DNA of 64,000 nt from Psychromonas aquimarina ATCC BAA-1526 (GTDB lineage: Bacteria > Pseudomonadota > Gammaproteobacteria > Enterobacterales > Psychromonadaceae): positions 1-64,000 of the forward strand of contig NZ_AUAM01000027.1 of the NCBI RefSeq assembly GCF_000428725.1. The letters are read 5' to 3'. Positions 43,411 to 53,164 of the stretch are shown here, one piece after another. A program made the translations under genes and the position numbers. Each line of letters opens with the position of its first letter. The first letter of the stretch is position 1. The notes under the pieces are model-generated. The model worked only from the letters and a program-made list of their open reading frames with translations. It was not told where the DNA came from and searched no databases.

Positions 43411-45003
43411 ATGAGAAATATTAAAGCAGTCCCCAAAACGGCGGTTGCGATCATTTTATGCCTGGCCAGTTCCCTTGCCTTTGCTCAATCCCCAGTTAAA
43501 AATGTAATCTTAATGATCGGTGACGGCATGGGGCCGGGGCAGATCGGTCTGCTGGAAGAGTATGCACGTAAAGCACCACACTCAATCTATAACGGCCGGG
43601 ATACCGCAATTAAAACACTGATTGATAACGGCGTATTAGGCATGTCGCTGCACAGCCCTGCTGATGCACTAGTCGTGGACTCTGCCTGCTCTGCTTCACA
43701 CTTAGCTTCTGGCGTAGATGCACCGTCAGAGGCAGTCGGCATTGATATTGACGGTAATCACGTGGAAAGCGTTTTAGAGACAGCCAAAAAACAGGGTAAA
43801 TCTACCGGCCTGGTTTCCGATACACGTCTGACACATGCAACGCCGGCTGCTTTTGCCTCGCACCAGCCGCATCGTTCACTCGAAGGTAAAATTGCCGAAG
43901 ATATGCTGGCCAACCGTGTTGATGTTATGTTATCCGGCGGACTGCGTTACTGGATCCCCAAATCAGTCAATGCTAAGGGGGAACTCTACCAGCAGCTGCT
44001 TGAGCAGACCGGCGGCAGGATAAAAATCAAATCAAAACGTAAAGATGAAAAAAATCTGCTGACAGAAGCACAGAGCGCAGGTTATTCAGTTGTTCATACC
44101 CGTCAGACATTAGCCGCATCCGAAAGCACAAAACTACTCGGTTTATTTGCCTATTCCGGCATGCAGGACGGTATAACTTACAGCAGTACTAAACATTCAG
44201 CTTCGCGTACTATGCCGAGCTTAAAAGAGATGACGGCTAAAGCACTTGATGTACTGGCAGAAAATCCCAAGGGTTTCTTTTTAATGGTTGAAGGCGGTCA
44301 AATTGACTGGGCCGGACATGATAATGATGCGGGTACCATGCTCCATGAAATGCTTAAATTTGATGAAACAGTGCAGTATGTTTATGACTGGATAAAAGAG
44401 CGTAACGACACTTTATTAGTGGTCACAGCCGACCATGAAACCGGCGGTTTTGGTTTTAGTTATTCACGTGCAAATACGCCGAAGGCTGAAAAACGCAGCG
44501 GCACCGCTTTTAAAAATCAAGACTACAAACCAAATTTTAACTTCGGCTCTATTGATGTTCTAGATAAGCTCTATGCACAGAAGAAAAGCTTTGCCGATAT
44601 TATGGCGGCATTTGCTGAAACAGATAAATCCCCGCAGTCATTACAGGCACTGGTTAATGCTAATAGCGAGTTTAAAATTAGCAGGACACAAGCTGCAGAT
44701 ATTTTAGCTAATGAAGAAAACCACTATCATGATCCTGAACATTCTTACCTTAAAGCCAAAACTTTTCCTAAAGTTAATGATTTTAAAGCCTTTTACGTTT
44801 ACGGCGAAGAAATCCGCAAAGATTTAATCGGCCGGGCACTCAGTGAACAGCAGAATATTGTCTGGTCAACCGGCACCCATACCGATACACCGGTAGCGGT
44901 CATCGCTTATGGATCAGAAAATATCACATCGGCTTTTTCAAGCCTGTCCCACCATACCGATATCGGTAAGTTACTTATTAAGGCTGTAAAAACTAAAGAG
45001 TAG
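43411..45003 (+). CDS. phoA: Alkaline phosphatase
   Basis: A 530-residue exported alkaline phosphatase with a signal peptide (residues 1-25, ending AFAQS). Active-site motifs are NVILMIGDGMGPGQIG (metal Asp), VDSACSASHLASG with the nucleophilic Ser near residue 92, DTRLTHATPAAFASH, VEGGQIDWAGHDND and TADHETGGF, and the C-terminal STGTHTDTPVAVIAYG. It is longer than E. coli PhoA (471) and matches the larger marine/Vibrio form. The Pho box upstream predicts induction by phosphate starvation. GGAATATTT precedes the ATG. Confidence 0.94.
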   Translation: MRNIKAVPKTAVAIILCLASSLAFAQSPVKNVILMIGDGMGPGQIGLLEEYARKAPHSIYNGRDTAIKTLIDNGVLGMSLHSPADALVVDSACSASHLASGVDAPSEAVGIDIDGNHVESVLETAKKQGKSTGLVSDTRLTHATPAAFASHQPHRSLEGKIAEDMLANRVDVMLSGGLRYWIPKSVNAKGELYQQLLEQTGGRIKIKSKRKDEKNLLTEAQSAGYSVVHTRQTLAASESTKLLGLFAYSGMQDGITYSSTKHSASRTMPSLKEMTAKALDVLAENPKGFFLMVEGGQIDWAGHDNDAGTMLHEMLKFDETVQYVYDWIKERNDTLLVVTADHETGGFGFSYSRANTPKAEKRSGTAFKNQDYKPNFNFGSIDVLDKLYAQKKSFADIMAAFAETDKSPQSLQALVNANSEFKISRTQAADILANEENHYHDPEHSYLKAKTFPKVNDFKAFYVYGEEIRKDLIGRALSEQQNIVWSTGTHTDTPVAVIAYGSENITSAFSSLSHHTDIGKLLIKAVKTKE

Positions 45004-45100
45004 TTACCTCGTTATTCCCACTCTCTGCGCTGTTTCTTGCTCACAAGTCTTCAATAGACAGCGCTCTGCACGGCAGTGAATTAAAAACAGAGTCCATTAC

Positions 45101-46228
45101 TCATTGTGCTTGTTCCAGCAAGGCAGATGCCGAAAAGTTGTACTTTATTATATTCGGATTAAGTACCTTGCTGAATTTTCTGAAATCAATTTTATCCCAC
45201 TGCTGCGAAGCAAACTTCTGCAGATATTGATCAATATTTTTAGAATCGAGCGGATCAAAAATCTTCATGTCGAGGACAGCGCCCTCTTCAACAAAATCCT
45301 TGCCGTTATGATAATCATAAAGCAGTACCAGGACCCAGCCGCCGGTCATAAAGTGCCCCCCCATACTTATGCTGAGTTTATTCTCCTTGATCGCCTGCAA
45401 TGCTTCAGGGTCCCAATTCACCCCTCCGACAAATACCTCTTTTCCAGGCGATTTTCCTAATTTCACTAATGCATTCAACGAACCTAAAGCAATAGGATCA
45501 TTGGCAGCCCAGATAACACTCAATTCAGGGTATCGGGCAAAAATCGCGATTGTTTTGTGGTAGGCTTTTTCTTTTGACCAGTGCGCAACAAGAAGTTGTT
45601 TTAATTCTACATTAGGGTATTCAGAGACTGCTGCTTTTAATCCTTTATTGCGTAGTACTGCAGCCGGTGTTACAAAATCACCGGCATAACCAAGAATATG
45701 CAGTTTTCCATCACTGGCTGTTTTGTCTGACTGCAGAGCTTTGTCAATAAGTGTTTTAGCTACTTGATAACCAGCATAATAATTATCAGGCACAAGTGAG
45801 CCAATCCAGTTTGCATGCTTCCCTCTGGGAACTCCCATTTTTTCAATCTCTTCGCTCTTTGTGAGAGCGTTCAACATCATAAATGTTTTGATACCTGCCG
45901 CCATTGCGATTTCTAATTGAGCTGTACCGCGATTTTTCTCATTAACTATGATTAAGTAGTCAGGCTTTTGCTCTCTGCTCTTAACTTTTTCCATCAGCCT
46001 GTCAAGATTAAGATGATTTCTTTCCGCATAGAGCACTTCAAGATCAATATCCAGATCATTTGCGGCCGCCTTCATAAAAGCACTGACATTATACCAAAAA
46101 CTGCCTGTCTGATTATTTTCGACAGAAACGCCGGGGTTAATAAAAGTAACTTTCATAGATGCGCCAGATGAAATGACAGACGGCAATAAAAAACAACATA
46201 AAATCAGGAAATAATGTTTATTTTTCAT
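45101..46228 (-). CDS. Periplasmic sugar-type binding protein (Peripla_BP_4)
   Basis: A 375-residue exported protein starting at MKNKHYF (46228), which is preceded by AAGGAGGAAGGTG; a signal peptide spans residues 1-23. The mature part is a type I (ribose/LuxP-like) binding fold: KVTFINPGVS, ADYLIIVNE-like PDYLIIVNEK, AAGIKTFMMLNALT, IGSLVPDNYYAGYQVAKTLI, LHILGYAGDFVTPAAVLRNKGLKAA, SVIWAANDPIALGSLNAL and FVGGVNWDPEALQAIKEN. No permease or ATPase adjoins; an orphan binding protein that may serve a two-component or chemotaxis receptor, as LuxP does. That role is inference. Confidence 0.82.
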   Translation of the reverse strand: MKNKHYFLILCCFLLPSVISSGASMKVTFINPGVSVENNQTGSFWYNVSAFMKAAANDLDIDLEVLYAERNHLNLDRLMEKVKSREQKPDYLIIVNEKNRGTAQLEIAMAAGIKTFMMLNALTKSEEIEKMGVPRGKHANWIGSLVPDNYYAGYQVAKTLIDKALQSDKTASDGKLHILGYAGDFVTPAAVLRNKGLKAAVSEYPNVELKQLLVAHWSKEKAYHKTIAIFARYPELSVIWAANDPIALGSLNALVKLGKSPGKEVFVGGVNWDPEALQAIKENKLSISMGGHFMTGGWVLVLLYDYHNGKDFVEEGAVLDMKIFDPLDSKNIDQYLQKFASQQWDKIDFRKFSKVLNPNIIKYNFSASALLEQAQ

Positions 46229-46272
46229 CACCTTCCTCCTTTTGTACTTAACGCGTTTCCCTGCGTAGGAAT

Positions 46273-46322
46273 GTATACCCAAATCACTTGAAGATGCAGA
46301 TTCAAGCGGCTTGGGTATATAC
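46273..46322. repeat. Palindromic intergenic repeat
   Basis: GTATACCCAA with CACTTGAA on the left pairs imperfectly with TTCAAGCGGCTTGGGTATATAC on the right around a GATGCAGA loop. Repeats with TATACCCAA...TTGGGTATA ends are widespread between genes of Vibrio and relatives (from memory). It could also act as a terminator between the genes at 45.1 and 46.4 kb. A partial TATACCCAAAT occurs again near 57852. Confidence 0.5.
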
Positions 46323-46374
46323 CTCTATGACTGATGCAGCTGAGTCTCACTGCTCATTTTGCAGATCTCGTGTT

Positions 46375-47706
46375 CTAATTGAGCGTTACGCTTGGAGTCT
46401 CATCATCACTATAACCAGGAATAGAAAAAGACAGCACTCTATTTTCTGCATCCCAGCTAAGACTTGCTCCTGTATAAGCCGGATTAATATCCACTTTAAG
46501 ATCCTCAATGTAACTTTCAATCTCTGCAGTACTAAGCGCCTTTGAGTAAATATCATTTTTAATATTTACCAGAGAGATTTTTGCATCGATATGGTCGCTT
46601 CTAGATAAAGGTTTAGAGTTCAACGGCATAGCAATATCCACAAGGATAGAGCCAAGGGGATCCTGAAAATATTCCCACCACGATCTTTGTGCTTCGCTGC
46701 GTTTTTTATTCATCTGTTTACGCTCAGCAAAACTCATCCCCTCTTGTTTTAGATTGTACTGCCATACATTCTCGTAGGACATATTCTCCAGCCTGTTACG
46801 TTTTAAATAAAATTTATAAAGCAGCTGCTCAAGAATCCCAGGCTCGCCTGAAGAATATAAATTTTCAATATCTAACGAAGTCGACAATGCTGAAAACTCA
46901 CCTATATAGGCATTTTGCAGCGTCCTTTCTGCATCACTTAAATTAGCAATGGAGTTAAACGGCGCATTATCTGTTTTTAAGTCCAGCAGGGCAGAGTACG
47001 TTTTCAGATCCGTATCCAGAAATACCACAGCAATCATTTTATCAAGCAGGCTTGCCGACTGCGCCATCATCAATCGAGAAAATGTAATATTTCTGTGCAG
47101 GCGCTTAAGTGCCGTGCTTTTATCTGCATAACTATATTCATAAATAATGGAAAGGTTATTAAGTTTTTTTACCGCAATTAATGCTCTATAGCGGATAAAC
47201 GGCCCGTTAATATCGGGCTTCAAACTGTAACTGTACTGTTCAATGGTGATTAATTTCCTGAAGCGTTCCAGTAAAATATGATTAGCGCTGAGCAGCCCCT
47301 TATAGCGGGATTCATTTTTTGATAACCATAGCGTCGGGCTCTGCTCAAATAATTCCGAAAAAGACATTTCCGATAATTGTGTGGATATCTTGAGAGGAGG
47401 ATTTGTCCAGTAGTCATTTTGTTCGGGCAGCTGATAATCAGAGCTGCGGGGTCCCTGCAAACGTGTGTTTTCTTCATGGACGAGTGATGCGCCCTGCACT
47501 AACATATCTTTCCCCTCTTCCACATTAAACCCGACAACAGCATTAAAACGGTTTAACTGCTCAGGAATGACAGGCGGGTTATTAGCTTGATGCAGCCAGT
47601 TTTTTACACCCTCCGTATATTCTTCATCGGGAATAAAAGCCGGAATAATGATAATGACTACCAGGAATAAAAAGATAAAAGCAACAACTTTAAAAACCGT
47701 ATTCAT
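46375..47706 (-). CDS. Hypothetical membrane-anchored protein
   Basis: A 443-residue protein with one N-terminal membrane helix (residues 5-25, FKVVAFIFLFLVVIIIIPAFI) and a large soluble part, predicted outside the inner membrane. It is rich in Leu, Ser and Asn, with no cysteine pattern or catalytic motif that I recognise; a charged helical segment lies at about 310-345 (EGMSFAERKQMNKKRSEAQ), and the end is beta-like (YTGASLSWDAENRVLSFSIPG). The start at 47706 has no strong ribosome binding site. It follows no operon; the sugar-type binding protein is about 150 bases downstream in the same direction. Confidence 0.65.
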   Translation of the reverse strand: MNTVFKVVAFIFLFLVVIIIIPAFIPDEEYTEGVKNWLHQANNPPVIPEQLNRFNAVVGFNVEEGKDMLVQGASLVHEENTRLQGPRSSDYQLPEQNDYWTNPPLKISTQLSEMSFSELFEQSPTLWLSKNESRYKGLLSANHILLERFRKLITIEQYSYSLKPDINGPFIRYRALIAVKKLNNLSIIYEYSYADKSTALKRLHRNITFSRLMMAQSASLLDKMIAVVFLDTDLKTYSALLDLKTDNAPFNSIANLSDAERTLQNAYIGEFSALSTSLDIENLYSSGEPGILEQLLYKFYLKRNRLENMSYENVWQYNLKQEGMSFAERKQMNKKRSEAQRSWWEYFQDPLGSILVDIAMPLNSKPLSRSDHIDAKISLVNIKNDIYSKALSTAEIESYIEDLKVDINPAYTGASLSWDAENRVLSFSIPGYSDDETPSVTLN

Positions 47707-47798
47707 TTTTACACTACTCCCCCGCCGTAACTGTTTTTAGCCTCTTCTTTGGTATAAGCCTAATTAAACAATGTGTCTACTTTTCGCAGGGTAATTAG

Positions 47799-48008
47799 CA
47801 GATTAAAAATTGGAAAGACGAATCTTTTCAAACAACCAGAGAGCATAAACTGGAACAGCAGTTTGAACCTCTTGGAAGACTAAGAGATGAATTTTACGAA
47901 TTGGTGTATCAGGTTGAATTTATAGGAAGTTTAAGGGAAACAGGCGGCATTTCTGGTCCCGTTTCCCTCGGCCGTAAAACGAGGGCCTTAGGCCCCCTTT
48001 ACAGCTAA
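47799..48008 (+). pseudogene. Possible decayed coding fragment, no start codon
   Basis: A 69-codon plus-strand open frame bounded by stops lacks any ATG, GTG or TTG with a ribosome binding site near its start. Its middle reads like real protein (LEQQFEPLGRLRDEFYELVYQVEFIG), which random frames seldom do. It would overlap the deoC terminator in reverse. It may be the tail of a lost gene; no family was identified. Confidence 0.28.
47963..47999 (-). terminator. Terminator after deoC
   Basis: On the minus strand GGGCC-TAA-GGCCC is followed by TCGTTTT, starting 13 bases after the deoC stop. An overlapping CCCTCG...CGAGGG pairing extends the structure. Confidence 0.6.
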
Positions 48009-48785
48009 TTAGTATGCAGCTGGATCTGCAACCTTCTCGCTCACTTCTAAAGTATTAAGTAAGCTGGTTAACAGGCTTGAAGCACCAAAACGGTAATGAT
48101 CGGCATCAATCCAGTCTTGACCCAGAATTTCGGCAGCCATATCAAGGAATGCTTTAGCATCTTCTGCGCTGCGTACGCCGCCCGCTGGTTTGAAACCTAC
48201 GCGCTGGGCAACACCCATATCTTTTATTACATTAAGCATGATTGCAGCAGCTTCTGGTGTTGCATTAACTGGTACTTTACCCGTAGAAGTTTTGATGAAA
48301 TCTGCGCCGGCTTCAATACAGATTTCGCTGGCACGTTTAATTAAGCGCTCTTCTTTCAGCTCGCCGGTCTCGATGATCACTTTAAGTAATACTTCACCAC
48401 AGGCTTCTTTACACTGTTTAACCAGTTCAAAACCCAGCTGCTCATCACCAGCAATAAGTGTGCGGTAAGGGAAAACAACATCCACTTCGTCAGCGCCGTA
48501 AGCAACAGCAGCTTTTGTTTCAGCTACCGCAATTTCAATGTCACTGTTGCCGTGCGGGAAGTTAGTTACTGTCGCAATTTTGATTTCCGGTGTGCCCTGC
48601 TCTTTTAGAGTCTTACGTGCAATAGGAATGAAACGCGGGTAGATACAGATTGCAGCAGTATTACCAACAGCTGTTTTAGCATCATGGCACAATGCGATTA
48701 CATTTTGATCTGTATCGTTTTCGTTAAGCGTAGTCAGGTCAATCAGGCTAATTGCTTTTAGTGCAGATGCTTTTAAATCACTCAT
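48009..48785 (-). CDS. deoC: Deoxyribose-phosphate aldolase
   Basis: A 258-residue class I aldolase, the size of E. coli DeoC (259), which splits deoxyribose-5-phosphate into glyceraldehyde-3-phosphate and acetaldehyde. Motifs are [20 protein letters not shown] [34 protein letters not shown] with the reactive-site neighbour Lys, and [14 protein letters not shown] with the Schiff-base lysine near 201. The ATG follows GGAGATATGATTC. Unlike E. coli, deoABD are not adjacent in this window. Confidence 0.95.
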   Translation of the reverse strand: MSDLKASALKAISLIDLTTLNENDTDQNVIALCHDAKTAVGNTAAICIYPRFIPIARKTLKEQGTPEIKIATVTNFPHGNSDIEIAVAETKAAVAYGADEVDVVFPYRTLIAGDEQLGFELVKQCKEACGEVLLKVIIETGELKEERLIKRASEICIEAGADFIKTSTGKVPVNATPEAAAIMLNVIKDMGVAQRVGFKPAGGVRSAEDAKAFLDMAAEILGQDWIDADHYRFGASSLLTSLLNTLEVSEKVADPAAY

Positions 48786-49035
48786 GAATCATATCTCCAA
48801 AGAGGCGTTTAGTCTGCTCTGGTGTCAGCCAAATACAGATAAACGCCGAAATTATTAAAATAACAGTAGGCTTGCATTTTTCAGAGGAAAGAATCTTTTG
48901 TCCGTCTGGCCCGCCTGCGATGTGAAGTTATAATAGATAATTTAAGTCAGCTGTCCCATAGTCTTTTAGTTGAAACAGCTTTTCCATAGAGAAAACGTTA
49001 TGAATTTACACTGCAGCTTAGAAAGCAGCGCGCAG

Positions 49036-49983
49036 TTAAAACCGCGCCCACTTGGCTAATGCTTTGTCCCAGTATGGCGGATTTCCAATGCTGTCTTTCA
49101 GGAAGTGAATAACCGTTCTGACTCTAGCCGGCAGATGCTTATTGCGCGGATAGACTGCATAAGCCGGCATTTTTTGATTGGCACGCCAGTCTGGTAAAAG
49201 CTGCACCAGCTTACCCGTCTCCAGTTCGTCGGTAAGCAGATAACTTGCCAGATAACCTATGCCTTTACCGGCCACCAGCGCATCTCTCACCCCTTCGGCC
49301 AGGTTGACACGGTAGTTGCCCGATACACTGATGCTGAACTCTTCATCTCCTCGAGCAAAGGACCAGTGATTGCAGCTGCGGCTCTTGCTGTGATAAGTCA
49401 CACAATTGTGCCGGGTCAGTTCATCCGGATGCTGCGGAGTGCCGTTAAGCTGCAGGTATTCAGGGGAAGCGAGCAGCAGGAAGCGGGTATCGGCTATACG
49501 CTGAGCCACATAACCTTCGCTGATATCTTCATAGGTAGTGAACCACAGGTCAATCTCCTCCGCCAGCATATCAACTTTATGATCAAACAGGCTGACATCT
49601 ATGGTCAGCAGCGGGTATTTTTTCTGCAGTTTATCTAAGGCAGGAATAATATGCAGTGTGGCGAAAGAACGCGACAAGGCCAGGCGAATATGACCGGAAA
49701 TTTCATCCCGGGTATCTGTCACCAGCGTATCAGCCTCCTGAATAAGGGAGACGATCTGCGCGCAGTATTCCGCATAACGTCTGCCCTCTTCTGTCAGACT
49801 GCGGTTACGGGTACTGCGGTTGATCAGCTGAACCCCCAGATCTTCTTCCAGGCTGTTAAGCTGCTTACTCACATGGGAGACGGAAACTTTAAGCATCTCT
49901 GCCGCCTTAGTCAGGCTGTCGCTGGTAGCTAAAGCATTAAAAAATACCATTTGATAGGCTTTATGCTGTAAAAACTCTTTCAT
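49036..49983 (-). CDS. LysR-family transcriptional regulator
   Basis: A 315-residue regulator with the winged helix-turn-helix at about 8-65 (AYQMVFFNALATSDSLTKAAEMLKVSVSHVSKQLNSLEEDLG) and an effector-binding domain at about 95-300 (HIRLALSRSFATLHIIP, DLWFTTYEDI, GIGYLASYLL). It is of the AaeR/DsdC-like group in which the partner is not predictable. The closest genes are co-directional and separated by more than 170 bases, so no target is suggested by position. Confidence 0.88.
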   Translation of the reverse strand: MKEFLQHKAYQMVFFNALATSDSLTKAAEMLKVSVSHVSKQLNSLEEDLGVQLINRSTRNRSLTEEGRRYAEYCAQIVSLIQEADTLVTDTRDEISGHIRLALSRSFATLHIIPALDKLQKKYPLLTIDVSLFDHKVDMLAEEIDLWFTTYEDISEGYVAQRIADTRFLLLASPEYLQLNGTPQHPDELTRHNCVTYHSKSRSCNHWSFARGDEEFSISVSGNYRVNLAEGVRDALVAGKGIGYLASYLLTDELETGKLVQLLPDWRANQKMPAYAVYPRNKHLPARVRTVIHFLKDSIGNPPYWDKALAKWARF

Positions 49984-50161
49984 TATAACTGCCTGTGTTC
50001 ACACTAAAAAAAGCGTAGTTAACTAGATTATGGACAGGGATGCAACTTCTTAGCAAACAAATTATTAAACAGATAAAACAAACGCAGGCGGGGATATTTA
50101 TTAGCGGATCTGCAGTTCACGGCAGTCAGCTGGCAATAGCGTAATTGGCCCTGTTATATTT

Positions 50162-50752
50162 TTATCGAGTCAGCAGCCTGTTGATTTGTTTTACTACCTT
50201 GTCACGCGCATTTTGTTTTTTAAATACTGCTGGTACGTGCAGCAGAAAATTGGCCCATTTATAATTTTCCGTTTTCCGCAGTTTCGATGCAATGTAGTCT
50301 CGTAAATCGATACTTGATTCACGGTTGAACGCCCAGAGCGTTTCACCTTTGTAATTAATAGAATAATAAGCATCATCAGGCCATTGTAAAATATAGCGTT
50401 CTCTCGCCTGACAGTGAGCGCAGCAGAATGCGCCTAGATCTGTGCCGTGACTTCTGATCAGGTACTTAGAGTGTTTCCAATTTTCAGATTGATAGCCTTC
50501 AGGCAGATCACTTATAGCGGATGTTGAACCTCCATGTAGATTTGCATAATAGACAGCGCCGTGCCGTTTATGACCGCATGAATCTTTAAACATGTAATAG
50601 TCAAACAGCTCACTTTGTTCGAAAAACTGCACATCCTTTTTTAGAGTGATTTTTACTACTTCGGCAAATTCGAATACAGCATGCCCGCCGCAGGACGGGC
50701 AGCTAATGTCTACCTTATGGGGCATTGGATTCCAATCGTATCTTCCAGTCAA
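50162..50752 (-). CDS. Zinc-binding hypothetical protein
   Basis: A 196-residue soluble protein with two probable metal sites: CPSCGGHAVFEF near residues 18-29 and CCAHCQARERY near 108-118, plus CGHKRHG in between. The C-terminal third is helical and basic. A family of such proteins is common in Vibrio and relatives without a known role; I cannot name it. Two basic-rich residues and the zinc sites would allow nucleic-acid contact, but this is speculation. Confidence 0.6.
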   Translation of the reverse strand: MTGRYDWNPMPHKVDISCPSCGGHAVFEFAEVVKITLKKDVQFFEQSELFDYYMFKDSCGHKRHGAVYYANLHGGSTSAISDLPEGYQSENWKHSKYLIRSHGTDLGAFCCAHCQARERYILQWPDDAYYSINYKGETLWAFNRESSIDLRDYIASKLRKTENYKWANFLLHVPAVFKKQNARDKVVKQINRLLTR

Positions 50753-50799
50753 TTCAACCTCACCTGCTTAGCCTCATCAGGCATTAAAAACCAATCCGT

Positions 50800-51327
50800 T
50801 CAAGAACTGTTTTTCCCTGTCCGATTTTTTTCCTGGTAAAATTTAAGGGCCCAGTTAATGGTAAAATACAGAATGCCGCCGACAAGGGCGCTGTACAAGC
50901 ATACTTTGTGTAAAGCTTGAACTGAGATTAACCCCAGGAACTGGTTATCTGCACTAAATGGATAAAACGGCTCAACATCCGAATGCATAATGCTGTCAAG
51001 TAACACATGACTGAATGTACCGATAAACGCGGAGAGAAAAGACACCCGCCATAGAATTTCTAACCGCTGCTTTTTGTTGACGGCAAGGATAAATAAGCCG
51101 ATTTCAGATAAATACTTTCCAGTCAGGGCAGAAAAAACAGCAAGCAGCAGCGCACCGATATATGTATGCGAAAAACCATGCAGGTGCCCCTCCCCGGTAA
51201 GCATTACCAGCAAAGGTTGAATATCCATCACTATCTGCGCCCAGCCGAATACCATTAAACTGAAACTGCCCTGAAGCAGTGATTTAACAACTATTCCCGG
51301 GCCCATATGAAACGGGGTAAACGGCAT
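50800..51327 (-). CDS. YdjM-like membrane protein (putative metal-dependent hydrolase)
   Basis: A 175-residue inner-membrane protein with about four helices. The N-terminus MPFTPFHMGPG, the HGFSHTYIGALLLAVF segment near 47-62 and the HVLLDSIMHSDVEPFYPF segment near 107-124 carry conserved His and Asp residues, the pattern of the YdjM/DUF4184-like proteins annotated as membrane-bound metal-dependent hydrolases. Its substrate is unknown. It begins about 90 bases after the DUF1835 gene ends. Confidence 0.7.
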   Translation of the reverse strand: MPFTPFHMGPGIVVKSLLQGSFSLMVFGWAQIVMDIQPLLVMLTGEGHLHGFSHTYIGALLLAVFSALTGKYLSEIGLFILAVNKKQRLEILWRVSFLSAFIGTFSHVLLDSIMHSDVEPFYPFSADNQFLGLISVQALHKVCLYSALVGGILYFTINWALKFYQEKNRTGKNSS

Positions 51328-51421
51328 GTGTTCTCCATATAATAAATACGATAAGAGGCAAATATAGCAGCGCTAAACAAAACTCAAACAAAGTGAAAAC
51401 TTGTCCTCTCTACTGCTTTTA

Positions 51422-52288
51422 TTAAGCTCTTTTTACTATTGAGTTAGCCCCTGGATCCCAGCACCAGAGATTACCGGGTTTTAGATGAACACCACCAGAC
51501 CAGCGCTCCAGAGGTGAAATATCAAGCCAGTTCATTTTACCTGCTAATACTTTCAAACCAGCAGAAGTGATGCTCAACTCCAGCTCTTTGCCGGCAGGCA
51601 GTGTTAGTTCTTTTCCTTGAGAAAGAGTTATTAAAGGCGGACTAGATTCTAATAATTCATGGAGAACTTCCCAGAAGCCGGCATCGCCTAAAAATATTCG
51701 TTCTTCCAGCTTTTGAGTGCAGGAAAATAGAGTTTCCGGGTGCTTTTTACCATCCGAGAGTACTTTTAGAGCTTGTTCAGCAGTTCTAGATAATCCGCTT
51801 GAACAGCTTGGATACTCCTGCAGCATCCTGATAACAGCCCCCTGCAGAAACGGCAGCACTAAAGTATCCGTATTTAACAGCCCGTACCATTTTTCAGGGG
51901 AAAGGCAGCCTAAATACTGTTCAGTACAGATTATTGAAAGCTCAATTTCTTCACTGATATTTTGCTGAAACCAGTCCAGTATCTGTATCAGCTGCTGCTG
52001 ATCATAAAGATCATGTTCAAACCATAAAATGACTTTGTTGTATTCTCTGAAGGCGCTAAGTTCATTATCTCTTTGTATAAAACTTTCGCTAATTTCATCA
52101 GCCGTTCCCCAGCCGCGATCAGTAATGAACTGTGCCCGTACTCTTGACAGCTCCGGCAGCGGTAAATTATCTGGTACTGGCCCTTCATGAAGCACATCGC
52201 GCCAAGGCAGGAATATACCGGGGATACCTGCCTTTTTCATAATCTCAACAGCACAGTCACCGTTGCTGATATTTAGAATACTTTTCAT
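51422..52288 (-). CDS. DUF1835 domain protein
   Basis: A 288-residue protein from MKSILNISNGDCAVEIMKKA (52288); the six preceding codons lack a ribosome binding site. Its N-terminal 125 residues match the DUF1835 pattern: NGDCAVEIM, PWRDVLHEGPVP, and VILWFEHDLYDQQQLIQILDWF. The C-terminal part is helical with WLDISPLERWSGG and a final W-rich segment. Role unknown. Same direction as its neighbours but spaced by about 100 bases each side. Confidence 0.75.
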   Translation of the reverse strand: MKSILNISNGDCAVEIMKKAGIPGIFLPWRDVLHEGPVPDNLPLPELSRVRAQFITDRGWGTADEISESFIQRDNELSAFREYNKVILWFEHDLYDQQQLIQILDWFQQNISEEIELSIICTEQYLGCLSPEKWYGLLNTDTLVLPFLQGAVIRMLQEYPSCSSGLSRTAEQALKVLSDGKKHPETLFSCTQKLEERIFLGDAGFWEVLHELLESSPPLITLSQGKELTLPAGKELELSITSAGLKVLAGKMNWLDISPLERWSGGVHLKPGNLWCWDPGANSIVKRA

Positions 52289-52395
52289 AAATTTTCCAGG
52301 AGGCAATGCAGCGAAACATAATCAACTGTTACGTGTCCGGTTAATTGCCTATAAACAACACTTCTCACAGACTTTAGACAGTTTGCGGCACCTTG

Positions 52396-52968
52396 TTATC
52401 CCTGTACTTTTAACTGTGCTATTACAAATAATGAGTCAGATTCTTCAAACTCCTGATAGTCCATGGTCGATAATATTTCAAAATGCTCAGATATAATCTC
52501 TATAAGCTGTTCTTTACGATAATAAGTAAAAAGCAAACCTTCCATTTCCTGACTTTCATCTCCGATCCAAAAGGAATGAGCAATAATTCCATTAGTCGAT
52601 AAAGCCTTCTTTTGCTGTAAGAGCGATAACGCCAGCTCATCTTGCGTTAAATGATGAAGCACCTTATTTGAATATATACAGTCGAATTGCTCTCTGACAT
52701 CAATATCTGCCGCATCAAGCTTTAAAAATGAAATAGCTGGAAATTTATTTTTACAGCGTCTTAAAAATTCATCGGATAGATCTGAACCAGTGACTTGATA
52801 ATGTTCATTTAAAAATGGAATATCAAAACCAGGGCCGGAGCCAAGTTCAAGGATAGTTTTTCCATCATTCAGGTGTTTCTTTAACGATTGATAGATATTA
52901 CTACCCTCATAGTCTTTACACATCTCTATATATTTTTCTACGTTCTCAGAGTCATTATAGAAACTCAT
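52396..52968 (-). CDS. Class I SAM-dependent methyltransferase
   Basis: A 190-residue protein with the SAM-binding motif ILELGSGPGFDIPFLNEHY near residues 38-56, SDLSDEFL (acidic loop), LDAADIDV and the post-motif FDCIYSNKVLHHLTQDEL. The substrate is unknown. The start ATG at 52968 is preceded by AGAGGAAATCT. Confidence 0.85.
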   Translation of the reverse strand: MSFYNDSENVEKYIEMCKDYEGSNIYQSLKKHLNDGKTILELGSGPGFDIPFLNEHYQVTGSDLSDEFLRRCKNKFPAISFLKLDAADIDVREQFDCIYSNKVLHHLTQDELALSLLQQKKALSTNGIIAHSFWIGDESQEMEGLLFTYYRKEQLIEIISEHFEILSTMDYQEFEESDSLFVIAQLKVQG

Positions 52969-53164
52969 TAGATTTCCTCTGTCGACTTGGCATATGCGCG
53001 GATATTAGTTGACGATAAACAGCTTGCTGTAATTTGTCTGCTTGAAATTTCTTTTATGTGTTATTTATCTCGTTAATGTTAATTTTATTGGTTTCAATAA
53101 CACTGTTTTTCAGACCTTCAAAAAACAGTGTAAGTGTAAACACTCAAGTACAGGAACTTATATT

